Below are positions 52,925 to 60,003 of a stretch of DNA of 64,000 nt, piece by piece. The notes below the pieces were generated by a model. The model was not told where the DNA came from and ran no database searches. It was given only the letters and a program-made list of their open reading frames with translations. Origin of the DNA: Parabacteroides sp. PF5-6. Lineage in GTDB: Bacteria > Bacteroidota > Bacteroidia > Bacteroidales > Tannerellaceae. Location of the stretch: contig NZ_JAQFIN010000008.1 in NCBI RefSeq assembly GCF_029504695.1, forward strand, positions 62,001-126,000, in the 5' to 3' direction. Made by a program: the position numbers and the translations under genes. Positions within the stretch are counted from its first letter, which is position 1, and each line of letters begins with the position of its first letter.

Positions 52925-52997
52925 TTAAGGGGGGAAAGGGGATTAAGGGGATTAAGGGGATTAAGGAGGGAAAGGCGTTTAAGGCGTTTAAGGAGGG
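52925..52997. repeat. 9-bp AAGGGG array, single arm
   Basis: About eight units of AAGGGGATT/AAGGCGTTT at 9-bp spacing, without the inverted arm seen at other loci. It is followed by AAATAATCAAATAATC repeats (53010-53080) that reach the VapE stop. Confidence 0.8.
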
Positions 52998-53076
52998 AGG
53001 GGGACGACAAATAATCAAATAATCAAATAATCAATCAAAAATCAAATAATCAAATAATCAATCAAAAATCAATCAA

Positions 53077-55245
53077 TCAGTCGAATTGGAAGTAGGATTG
53101 GGGATCGGGAGCGTCGGGGGGCGGCAGGGTTTCGGTTTTTTGCCGGTCGATCTCTTCTTCGTCGATCTTGATGACGCGGAACACGCGTTTGTTTCGCAGG
53201 CGGACCTGCTCGAAGTCGTGGCGGCGCAGGACGGCCGACAGGTGGTTGACGGCCTGGCGGGTGATCAGGATGGGGGCTTTGCGGTTGAGCAGTTGCAGGA
53301 TCTGGGTGGAGGTGAGCAATAATACCTGGCGATCCTGGGCTGTAGGCCTTCGGAAGTAGGTGAAGAAGAGCTCTTCTTCGGGGCTTTGGATGCGGAAGGG
53401 TTCGTTGTTGGTGTGCAACAGATCGACCTCTTCGGGCGCAAACCAGTAGCGGAATCCCTCGCGCCACAGGGCGAGTGCCTGGGCGAATAGGCCTTCGTAG
53501 GGCACCGTTTTGCGGTAGTCGATCGCCCGGGTTTCGAAGCAGAGGAATCGGCGTGAGCCGGTGACATCGGTGAGGATCTGCAGCATATTGGCTGAGGCGC
53601 AGAAGGTACAACAGCGGGCGTAGATCTCGTGTTCGCGGCCGTAATGGCGTCGTTCGCGAATGGCGGGGGTGGTGATCATCTCTTTGAGCTGGTTGAGCTC
53701 GCGTTCGCTCAGGGCGCCCAACTCATCGAGGTTGATCAGAATGCATTCGGCCAGTGCCAGGCGGATATCTTTCGAGCGCGGATCGGCGGGTCCGGAATGC
53801 ACGTAGCTGCGCAATTCGGGCGGGATAAGGTTGATGCACCAGGTGGTCTTGCCCAGCCCTTGCGCGCCGCAGAGCACGAGCACGGTATGGTTGACCACCT
53901 CGGCCACCAACGCGGAGGCGACCATCGCGACGATCCAGCGGCGGAAGCAGTCGTGCCACAGTTCGGGCTGGGTGGTCTCGACCGTATCGGCCACCTGGCG
54001 GATATAGTCGGTCTGGCCGTCCCACGGGGGCAGGTTGTAGAAGTAGTCTTCGAAAGGATGGTAGGGCTTGACGAAGTTGGAGCTGAGCAGGATGCGGAAG
54101 GTAGCAAACTGGCAGTTGACACCGGCTTTGACCAGTTCGCACCACAGGCTGTTGATCATCGCCTCGTCGGCCGGTGTCCATGCCTGCTGCTCGTCGTCGC
54201 CCACAGGGCGCGTTTCGAGGCGCTGGGTGATCACATTGCGCCGCAACTGGTAGTGTGCCGTCAGATACTCTTCGATCAGCTGCAGAGGGGCGTAGAGGGG
54301 TTTACGGCCTTTCTTTGTGCCTATCTCCTGCCGGGGGGCATTATAAGCACTCTGGATCACCTGGTCGCGCTCCGTTTCGCTCAGGTCGCTGAAATGCTTG
54401 CTGCAATAGGCCAATACATCTTCGATCGCGATATGCTTGTTGCGGCAGTAATGGCCGAAGATATAAAGATAGTTATTGCGGTTGCCCGGAGCGTAGGCAC
54501 CCACCCGGTCGGCTTGCTTGCGTGAGCGGTAGAGCCTGTTGCCTATTTCCTTGCGCGTGATCGCCGAATCTTCCCCCGAATCTTCCTCTGGGTGTAGGAA
54601 GATCTTCCTCACTTGGGGGTTCTCATCCCCTGGTGTTTTCGGGGGGAAATCTTCCTCAATCTGAGGAAGATCTTCCTCCCCCTGTAGGAACTTTTCCTCC
54701 GGCGCGATATACATATCCGGATCCCACGAGACAAAACACAGCCTTCCCGGATCCTTTCCCGAGGGATCGACCACGACACCGAGCACAGCCTCGTAATACG
54801 CGCGACAGGCCTCGAACGTAGCCCGGTGATTATTGACCGTCAGCGCGTGATTGATCAATCCGCGCGGATCGACCACGATCTTCACGCCGTGGTTCGACGG
54901 ACTGGCGAACGCCCACCGCGTATAGGGCACATCCTGGGCGCGCCACTTGACGGGATCGACCTGGTCGGCATCCAGGTGGTCGATATCCAAGACCACCAGG
55001 CCGGTGTACTCCACCAGGTTCTCCAGCCGCCGGGCACCGGCGTAGCGCGCCGAGACGGTAATCGCCGGCAACGCCTTCTTCAACCGCTCGGCAAGCTCCG
55101 TATCGCCCGCCTCCAACGCCTGACGCAGCGCCTCCAACTGCTCACGCCAACGCCCTTGCTGAATGCCTTCCATCACTTGAGCCAGAGAGTAATCTCCCAG
55201 GTTCTTGTTAAATCTCTCGAAACAGTTAATCTTTACTACTTCCAT
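53077..55245 (-). CDS. VirE_N/VapE-type primase-helicase
   Basis: A 722-residue protein of phage or mobile-element type. Residues about 45-190 match the BT4734-like/VirE N-terminal domain (VVLDIDHLDADQV, KDPGRLCFVSWDPD), a primase-like part. A PriCT-like helical piece lies near 245-305 (NRNNYLYIFGHYC), and the VapE superfamily 3 helicase-like ATPase covers about 390-600: Walker A GAQGLGKTT, Walker B ILINLDELGAL, and TFCASANMLQILTDVTGSRR. The linker about 190-235 is Glu/Pro-rich, with twice AGGAAGATCTTCCT in the DNA. The stop TGA and following TTGATTGATT belong to a repeat. Such genes head a cassette with DUF4248, HU and a glucosaminidase. Confidence 0.85.
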   Translation of the reverse strand: MEVVKINCFERFNKNLGDYSLAQVMEGIQQGRWREQLEALRQALEAGDTELAERLKKALPAITVSARYAGARRLENLVEYTGLVVLDIDHLDADQVDPVKWRAQDVPYTRWAFASPSNHGVKIVVDPRGLINHALTVNNHRATFEACRAYYEAVLGVVVDPSGKDPGRLCFVSWDPDMYIAPEEKFLQGEEDLPQIEEDFPPKTPGDENPQVRKIFLHPEEDSGEDSAITRKEIGNRLYRSRKQADRVGAYAPGNRNNYLYIFGHYCRNKHIAIEDVLAYCSKHFSDLSETERDQVIQSAYNAPRQEIGTKKGRKPLYAPLQLIEEYLTAHYQLRRNVITQRLETRPVGDDEQQAWTPADEAMINSLWCELVKAGVNCQFATFRILLSSNFVKPYHPFEDYFYNLPPWDGQTDYIRQVADTVETTQPELWHDCFRRWIVAMVASALVAEVVNHTVLVLCGAQGLGKTTWCINLIPPELRSYVHSGPADPRSKDIRLALAECILINLDELGALSERELNQLKEMITTPAIRERRHYGREHEIYARCCTFCASANMLQILTDVTGSRRFLCFETRAIDYRKTVPYEGLFAQALALWREGFRYWFAPEEVDLLHTNNEPFRIQSPEEELFFTYFRRPTAQDRQVLLLTSTQILQLLNRKAPILITRQAVNHLSAVLRRHDFEQVRLRNKRVFRVIKIDEEEIDRQKTETLPPPDAPDPQSYFQFD

Positions 55246-55266
55246 CTTGATAAAGTTTTAAATGAA

Positions 55267-55758
55267 TCATTGGTCAGATTCGTGTATTGCTTTTTCTGTT
55301 TTTTTTATCTCTAAACGATCGATCAACACATTAATCACACGCAGCAAATCCTCGTCGATCACAACCAGGGAGCAGAATTTGGTGCGTAACGACTCCGAGT
55401 GGCACTTCAGGCCGAAAGTTTTCACCATACTGTTGCAAATCCCGCGTCGAGAGCCCACAATCACCCCGGCCACCAACAAAGTCAACATCACCACACAGAA
55501 CACCCGCAGGTAGACGATGCGTGGCGCACGGTAACGCGCGTCGTCGACATAATCCATCTTCTCCAAGCCCAAACGCTCGGCGTATTTGCGATAAAATCCG
55601 TTGATAAACAAGCGTTCCCGCCGGGTCGTCCGGGGCATGTCTTTCAGTTCCTTATGCCAGGCAAGCAGCTGGCTGTCAGTAGGGTTACAATACTCCGGGC
55701 TCTTGTCGAACTGACTAAACGAGCCATACTTTTTCATAATTGTTTTAATTTCTTCCAT
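55267..55758 (-). CDS. Single-pass membrane protein of unknown function
   Basis: From the ATG at 55758 (MEEIKTIMKKYGSFSQFDKS) 163 residues. A polar N-terminal part (YCNPTDSQLLAWHKELKDMP, RRERLFINGFYRKYAERLG) leads to one membrane helix (about 83-105, LRVFCVVMLTLLVAGVIVG), then a polar tail. It begins 21 bases before... on the same strand and directly upstream of the VapE gene, so probably co-transcribed. The frame extends to 55896, but the added residues come from leader sequence. Not recognised. Confidence 0.55.
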   Translation of the reverse strand: MEEIKTIMKKYGSFSQFDKSPEYCNPTDSQLLAWHKELKDMPRTTRRERLFINGFYRKYAERLGLEKMDYVDDARYRAPRIVYLRVFCVVMLTLLVAGVIVGSRRGICNSMVKTFGLKCHSESLRTKFCSLVVIDEDLLRVINVLIDRLEIKKTEKAIHESDQ

Positions 55759-55955
55759 ATTTAATAGATTTATGATATGTAAACGCGGGGATCCTTTCCC
55801 CGCCTGTTCTCTTTGCCTGAAGGTATTCAGATAGAAAAGGTTACCCCACAAAGATGAGAAAAAAGACAAAAACCTCCAATACACGAATTTAACCACTCCG
55901 CGCTGCGCGCGCTTTCCAATCTTTTGAGAGGTGAGGATTTGCGACTGTTGCTATC

Positions 55956-56232
55956 TTGGCTCCTTGCCTGGCCCTCCCACCACCCCGTCACGCCTTTGGC
56001 GCGCCACCCCTCCTCAGGCAGGAGGGGAGTTGGGGACCGCTGCTTGCAGCGGTGGAGTGGTTGTTCCTATTAGTAATTTATTGGTATATAGCCACCTTAC
56101 AAAGACAACCTCTCCACCACCGCAAGCGGTGGTCCCCCTCTCCTGTCCAGGAGAGGAGCTTAGATACTACTGGTTAATATGCAAAACCTGACTCATAGCA
56201 GATCATTTAATCAGCAAAATCAGAGTTCAGAA
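55956..56232 (-). repeat. Composite hairpin element, family A, full inverted copy
   Basis: Reverse complement of 2080-2363 with few changes, from AGCCAAGATA at the left end to CAGAGTTCAGAAA at the right. Hairpins CCTCTCCTG/CAGGAGAGG and ACCACCGC/GCGGTGGT pair perfectly. Part of the gene-free stretch 55759-56465. Confidence 0.88.
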
Positions 56233-56243
56233 ATCTTCACATT

Positions 56244-56418
56244 TTCTTCCATTCACCGCTCCGCGCCTACTAACTACCAACTACCCACTACCCACTACCG
56301 AAGAAAATCTCCCGATTTTCTTCTATCCCCCCTTGAACTTCAACCCGTGCGCACATCCTTATGGAAAAACAAGCCAAATGGCTTGGTTATTAGACTTTTA
56401 TCCCCTATCTTTACCCCA
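56244..56418 (+). promoter_or_regulatory. Shared promoter-bearing upstream module, copy 2 (Rpn pseudogene)
   Basis: Nearly identical to the reverse complement of 35041-35220. The promoter is TTG 56383-56385, a 20-base spacer and TATCTTTA 56406-56413. A small hairpin GCGTCC/GGACGC with GTCCGGAC follows at about 56420-56440. Confidence 0.8.
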
Positions 56419-56465
56419 GCGTCCCGGAGAGTCCGGACGCTGTTTCAAATCAAAATCTTAACCTT

Positions 56466-56935
56466 ATGGGCAAGTTTTTAAACCCATTTACCGACGAAGG
56501 CTTTAACAACGATGGATATACACACTCAAGCATATGGAAACATTAGATAGAATGCCTTTTGAAGCCCAGCAAGCCGTTTTCCTCAAGCTCTTCGAGGTGG
56601 CCGACCTGGAACGGATGACCCACGAAGAGCGCCTGGTCTACGACGAGTCGCTCAAGAACTTCCGCGACTACAACAACATCATCGCCTCCGCCGAACGGAT
56701 CAGCCGCGAGGAAGGACGTGAAGAAGGCATAGCCGTAGGCATTAAGAAAGGCATACAGAAAGGGCTGTTGAAAGGCATAAAGAAAGGCCGTGAAGAAGGC
56801 ATACAGAAAGGCATACAGAAAGGCCTAATAGAAGGCACACGCCAGATGGCTATCAAGCTAAAAGGCGAAGGCTTTCCCCTCGACCTTATCCACCGCCTGA
56901 CCGGCCTGTCGCCCGAAGAGATCGACCGCCTTTGA
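56466..56935 (+). pseudogene. Rpn-family nuclease/transposase, internally deleted
   Basis: The ATG at 56466 opens MGKFLNPFTDEGF, the start of Rpn (PD-(D/E)XK recombination-promoting nuclease) proteins. Thirteen codons later the frame is lost. In another frame RWIYTLKHMETLDRMPF begins at about 56510 and continues through AQQAVFLKLFEVADL to the coiled, Lys/Gly/Glu-repeat tail (KKGIQKGLLKGIKKGREEGI) and the stop at 56933-56935. The central about 200 residues with the nuclease core are missing. A 133-residue product could still start at the ATG 56534. Family proteins usually have about 300 residues. Confidence 0.8.
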
Positions 56936-57055
56936 ACGCCTATTCCGACAGCACTTTAGCCTTCGCCAAAAGAGAGCCTTCGGCCAGGCGCGTGGCGCGC
57001 TTCCGGAGCTTTTGAGATTGAAAGATTCCTCCCCTAAGCGAGGCTTGCCGAGCCA

Positions 57056-57174
57056 TTCCCCTCTTGAGAGGGGTTAGGGGTGTGTGACGAGCCTTCTGAA
57101 TACCAGACAGGTATTCTGGTTTATTTGTGCTCGCTCCGCTCGTCACACACCCCTAACCCCTCTCAAGAGGGGAA
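57056..57174. repeat. Element with perfect 37-bp inverted repeats
   Basis: Arms 57056-57092 and 57138-57174 are exact reverse complements (TTCCCCTCTTGAGAGGGG...). The 45-base loop holds an inner hairpin GAATACC/GGTATTC. Lies in the gene-free stretch 56936-58276. Confidence 0.88.
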
Positions 57175-57249
57175 GCGTTCAGGCTTCGCCTTCACGCGGC
57201 GCAAAGCGGGAAAAGACCTTCACATCTTCTTCCATTTGAAGATTTGCGA

Positions 57250-57475
57250 TATCAGTATCCTGGCTCCTCTTCTTGGATAAGAAGAGGGGGACCACGGCTT
57301 GCCGTGGTGGAGCAGTTTGATCTTTTGAATCAGTTTGATCTCCTGGAGCAGTTTGATCTTTTAACAAATGATAAACACCTATCTCATACAAAATTAGGAT
57401 AAGGATCAAACTGCTCCACCACCGGCTTAGCCGGCGGTCCCCCTCTTCTTATCCAAGAAGAGGAGCCAAGATAGT
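57250..57475 (-). repeat. Composite hairpin element, family C, full copy
   Basis: Hairpins CCTCTTCTT/AAGAAGAGG at both ends, ACCACGGC/GCCGTGGT and CCGGC/GCCGG inside, TGGAGCAGTTTGATC repeated three times on the left side of the centre. Flanks GATATCAGTATCCTGGCT and AGCCAAGATAGTCCAC are shared with family B. Confidence 0.85.
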
Positions 57476-57540
57476 CCACTTGCTATTATCCTTTACCTTC
57501 CCATTCCCTTCCATCTCCCGCTCCGCGCCTCCTACCTTCT

Positions 57541-57574
57541 CAAACAACGTTCGCTTAGCGAAGCGTAAAGCAAT
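57541..57574. repeat. 34-bp repeat, copy 3
   Basis: Same sequence as 49222-49255, again followed by ATTAACCATTAA repeats (57575-57612). Confidence 0.9.
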
Positions 57575-57659
57575 TAATCATTAACCATTAACCATTAACC
57601 ATTAATCATTAGAATCCCACTACCAACTACCGAAGAAAATCTCCAGATTTTCTTCCATT

Positions 57660-57987
57660 TGATTTTGTGGAGTGCTGAAAGCACGGCAGAGTTCAGCCCA
57701 GGGTGACCGTAGGGAACCCTGGGTTCGATCGAACACAAACAACGGAGTGCTGAAAGCACGAAAGATTTGCTTTCGCGCTTTCAGCGCTCCGTTTTTATAT
57801 GTATCCTTAACCCGGGGTGGCGAACCTCTTCAAGGTTCTGACCCCGGGCTGTTTGCTAACGCGCTTTCAGCGCTCATTGTCCTTTCCGAACGATCATACA
57901 CAAATCCTGACTCATTGTCCTTTCCGAACGATCATACACAAATCCTGACTCATAGTTCATCATTTAATCAGCAAAATCAAAGTTCAG
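57660..57987 (-). repeat. Family D palindromic element, inverted copy
   Basis: GGAGTGCTGAAAGCAC, a palindrome around AGCCCAGGGT/ACCCTGGGTT, CGAAAGATTTGCTTTCG, CCCGGGGTGG...CCCCGGG, and two 37-bp units at the right end (CTCATTGTCCTTTCCGAACG then ATCATACACAAATCCTGA), as in 48427-48655 but reversed and extended. Confidence 0.85.
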
Positions 57988-58140
57988 ACAACCCTCCCAT
58001 CTCCTTCCATCTCCCGCTTCGCGCCTACCAACTACCAACTACCAACTACCGAAGAAAATCTCCCGATTTTCTTCCCCCCCTCCATTAATAATTAACAATT
58101 AATAATTAATAATTAACCCTCTCCCTCCTCTTTTCCCCTG

Positions 58141-58198
58141 GGATCTCCTCGGTGGGTGTCGGATCTCCTCAGGGGGGATGGGGCAGGGTGTAACTTTG
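58141..58198 (+). promoter_or_regulatory. Promoter region of the HU gene with 20-bp direct repeat
   Basis: TAACTTTG at 58191-58198 is a perfect -7 box, about 78 bases before the ATG. GGATCTCCTC occurs at 58141 and 58161, 20 bp apart, ending about 20 bp upstream of the box, a position also seen for the arrays in front of the LRR and GLUG genes. Confidence 0.45.
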
Positions 58199-58276
58199 TG
58201 GTAGGAAAAGACGATAAGTGGTCCGGAAGACTTGGCGGACTTTTCCTAAAGTATTAACAATTAAAAAATTAAGACA

Positions 58277-58708
58277 ATGGCAATTAAGTACAAATTGGTC
58301 TTGCGCAGGGATCCGAGCAAATCGAGTCCTGCCGATTCGAAACTTTATTATGCACAGAGCCAGGCGAATGGCATGTGTACGTTTGATGAACTCTGTGATA
58401 CGGTGGCCGACCGTTCAACGGCTACGACAGGGGATGTGAAACTGGTGTTGGACGGGTTGATGCGTGTGTTGCGTACCCGGCTGCTGGCGGGTGATGTGGT
58501 GCAGGTAGGTGAACTGGGTAATTTCCGGGCGACATTGGGCAGTTCGGGTGTGGTCAACAAGGACAACTTCAACACCGAGATGATCAAGACGCGTCGTGTG
58601 CGTTTTCATCCGGGCGTGCTCTTGAAGGATATGACGCGCTTGTTCAAGGTCGAGCGTATCGATAAGCCCGAGGAAGAAGAAGGGGGTGGTCACGAAGGTG
58701 GGGTCTAA
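58277..58708 (+). CDS. HU-family DNA-binding protein
   Basis: A 143-residue nucleoid-type protein. The HU/IHF fold covers about 1-125: MAIKYKLVLRRDPSKSS, the helical part TFDELCDTVADRSTATTGDV, then LLAGDVVQVGELGNFRATLG with the G-x-F signature, and an arm-like segment before VRFHPGVLLKDM. An acidic tail (EEEEGGGHEGGV) follows. This long variant is typical of Bacteroidota and often accompanies VapE/DUF4248/amidase cassettes. It converges on the DUF4248 gene; their stop codons touch (58706-58708 and 58709-58711). Confidence 0.85.
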   Translation: MAIKYKLVLRRDPSKSSPADSKLYYAQSQANGMCTFDELCDTVADRSTATTGDVKLVLDGLMRVLRTRLLAGDVVQVGELGNFRATLGSSGVVNKDNFNTEMIKTRRVRFHPGVLLKDMTRLFKVERIDKPEEEEGGGHEGGV

Positions 58709-58936
58709 TTACGGCTCGCCCAGGTGATCGACCAGACAGCGTACCTGGCGGGGCGTAAGGATCTTCTGGCCCGGCGTGTAATGACAGGCGGAAAGCTTGT
58801 TTTGCAACTCGTGGCTGTGCAGAATCCAACGACGTAACTGGTTGGTGGCGCTATGTGGCCTGACATAAGGACAATAGCGCACCGCCAGTTCCTGGAAGCC
58901 CCAGGCGCGATGTAGGTTGATCTCCGGATGGTTCAT
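58709..58936 (-). CDS. DUF4248 protein
   Basis: A 75-residue protein: FQELAVRYCPYVRPHSATNQ, then LRRWILHSHELQNKL and GQKILTPRQVRCLVDHLGEP. This is the DUF4248 pattern, a small protein between VapE and HU genes in many Bacteroidota; a winged-helix DNA-binding role is plausible from the ending but unproven. Its promoter would lie among the ATTAATTGTTAA repeats at 58964-59005. Confidence 0.75.
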   Translation of the reverse strand: MNHPEINLHRAWGFQELAVRYCPYVRPHSATNQLRRWILHSHELQNKLSACHYTPGQKILTPRQVRCLVDHLGEP

Positions 58937-59176
58937 GTTTCTTTAGAAGTTAGAAGACGAATCTAATGGTTAATTGTTAATTGTTAATTATTAATTATTA
59001 ATTATTTTGAGAAGATAGGGGTTTCTCTTTTGCAATATACGAAATAAAATGCAAACGGTCAAATATTTAGCTCTCTTTCTTCTCCCTTCGATCTTCGAAC
59101 TTCTAACTTCCCCTTCCCCCTTCTAATTAATCATTAATCATTAATAATTAATAATTAGAATCAGAATTCCTTGCGT

Positions 59177-59626
59177 ATGACTCGTAAACAATTTATCTCC
59201 CGCTACCGTACGGAAGCCGAACGGGCGGGGCAAACCTTTGATATGCATCCGGTGGTGATCCTGGCGCAGGCGGCGTTTGAGTCGGCCTGGGGAGAGAGTA
59301 TCCTGGCGCGGGTGCATAATAACCTGTTTGGGCTGACGGCTTACGGCACGCCCAATGACTACTGGCACGGCGGACGGGTGTCGCCCGGTGACAGCCGGCT
59401 GCCTTTCCGCAAGTACGGGGAGACGGCTTTGAGTTTCCTCGACTATGCTCGCCTGTTGCGGCAGCACTATCCGCGGGCGGCCGATCTGAGCCCTTTCCCT
59501 GCCGCCTTCGCCAAGGAGATCGCTTACAGCCGGTATATCTCGGAGGTGAATGGCGATAACCGGGAGGCTTACCGGCGGGGCATCCTGCAGATCAGCCAGG
59601 CGATTGCGATTACAATTAACAATTAA
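59177..59626 (+). CDS. Glucosaminidase (peptidoglycan hydrolase), phage-lysin-like
   Basis: A 149-residue hydrolase from the ATG at 59177 (MTRKQFISRYRTEAERAG); a TTG at 59171 adds two residues. The Bax/FlgJ-type glucosaminidase domain is complete: HPVVILAQAAFESAWGES with the catalytic Glu, HNNLFGLTAYG, FRKYGETALSFLDYARLL, and a C-terminal helix (AFAKEIAYSRYISEVNGD). No signal peptide, as in the cassette's other members. The last residues (ITINN) and stop derive from an ATTAACAATTAA repeat. Confidence 0.85.
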   Translation: MTRKQFISRYRTEAERAGQTFDMHPVVILAQAAFESAWGESILARVHNNLFGLTAYGTPNDYWHGGRVSPGDSRLPFRKYGETALSFLDYARLLRQHYPRAADLSPFPAAFAKEIAYSRYISEVNGDNREAYRRGILQISQAIAITINN

Positions 59627-59652
59627 GAATTAACAATTAAGAATGAAGTCCT

Positions 59653-60003
59653 ATGCTAAAGACAATCTTTGATTTTATCCTTTCCCTGGCTCATTTGTTT
59701 TTTCGGGCGAAAAAGAAGGAGAGGCAGTTTTGTACGCAATGCGGTGCCCTGGTTGGGCGTGACGGCGCTTGTCGCGCTTGTGATGGATCAGACGGAGGTG
59801 ACCCTGGCGGCTGTCGGTGCGATCCTGGCGGGAGCCGGCCGGCGTCCTCCCACGATTCCTCCGGCGATTCCTCCGACGATTCCTCCGGCAATTCCTCCGG
59901 CGAAGTAGACGATGCGTCGGCCGCGTACGCCGAAGAGATGACCCAACGCCTGATCGGCTGGGCGTTGATCGGCATGGCGGTGATCAAACTCACCGTCTTA
60001 TGA
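59653..60003 (+). CDS. Small zinc-ribbon membrane protein, uncertain frame
   Basis: 116 residues: an N-terminal hydrophobic segment (IFDFILSLAHLFF), a CTQCG...CRAC zinc-ribbon-like motif, a Ser/Asp/Gly-rich linker made of GATTCCTCC DNA repeats, and a C-terminal hydrophobic stretch (LIGWALIGMAVIKLTVL). A second frame (59669-59908) is open as well and gives a hydrophobic segment and IPPAIPPT repeats, so a frameshift cannot be excluded. Its end overlaps the convergent gene by six bases. Follows the glucosaminidase by 26 bases; a holin-like or accessory role is only a guess. Confidence 0.45.
   Translation: MLKTIFDFILSLAHLFFRAKKKERQFCTQCGALVGRDGACRACDGSDGGDPGGCRCDPGGSRPASSHDSSGDSSDDSSGNSSGEVDDASAAYAEEMTQRLIGWALIGMAVIKLTVL

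Noticed and set aside
53629-54525. 298-codon frame opposite the VapE gene
   Set aside because: Shadow of the helicase frame, which has all Walker motifs.
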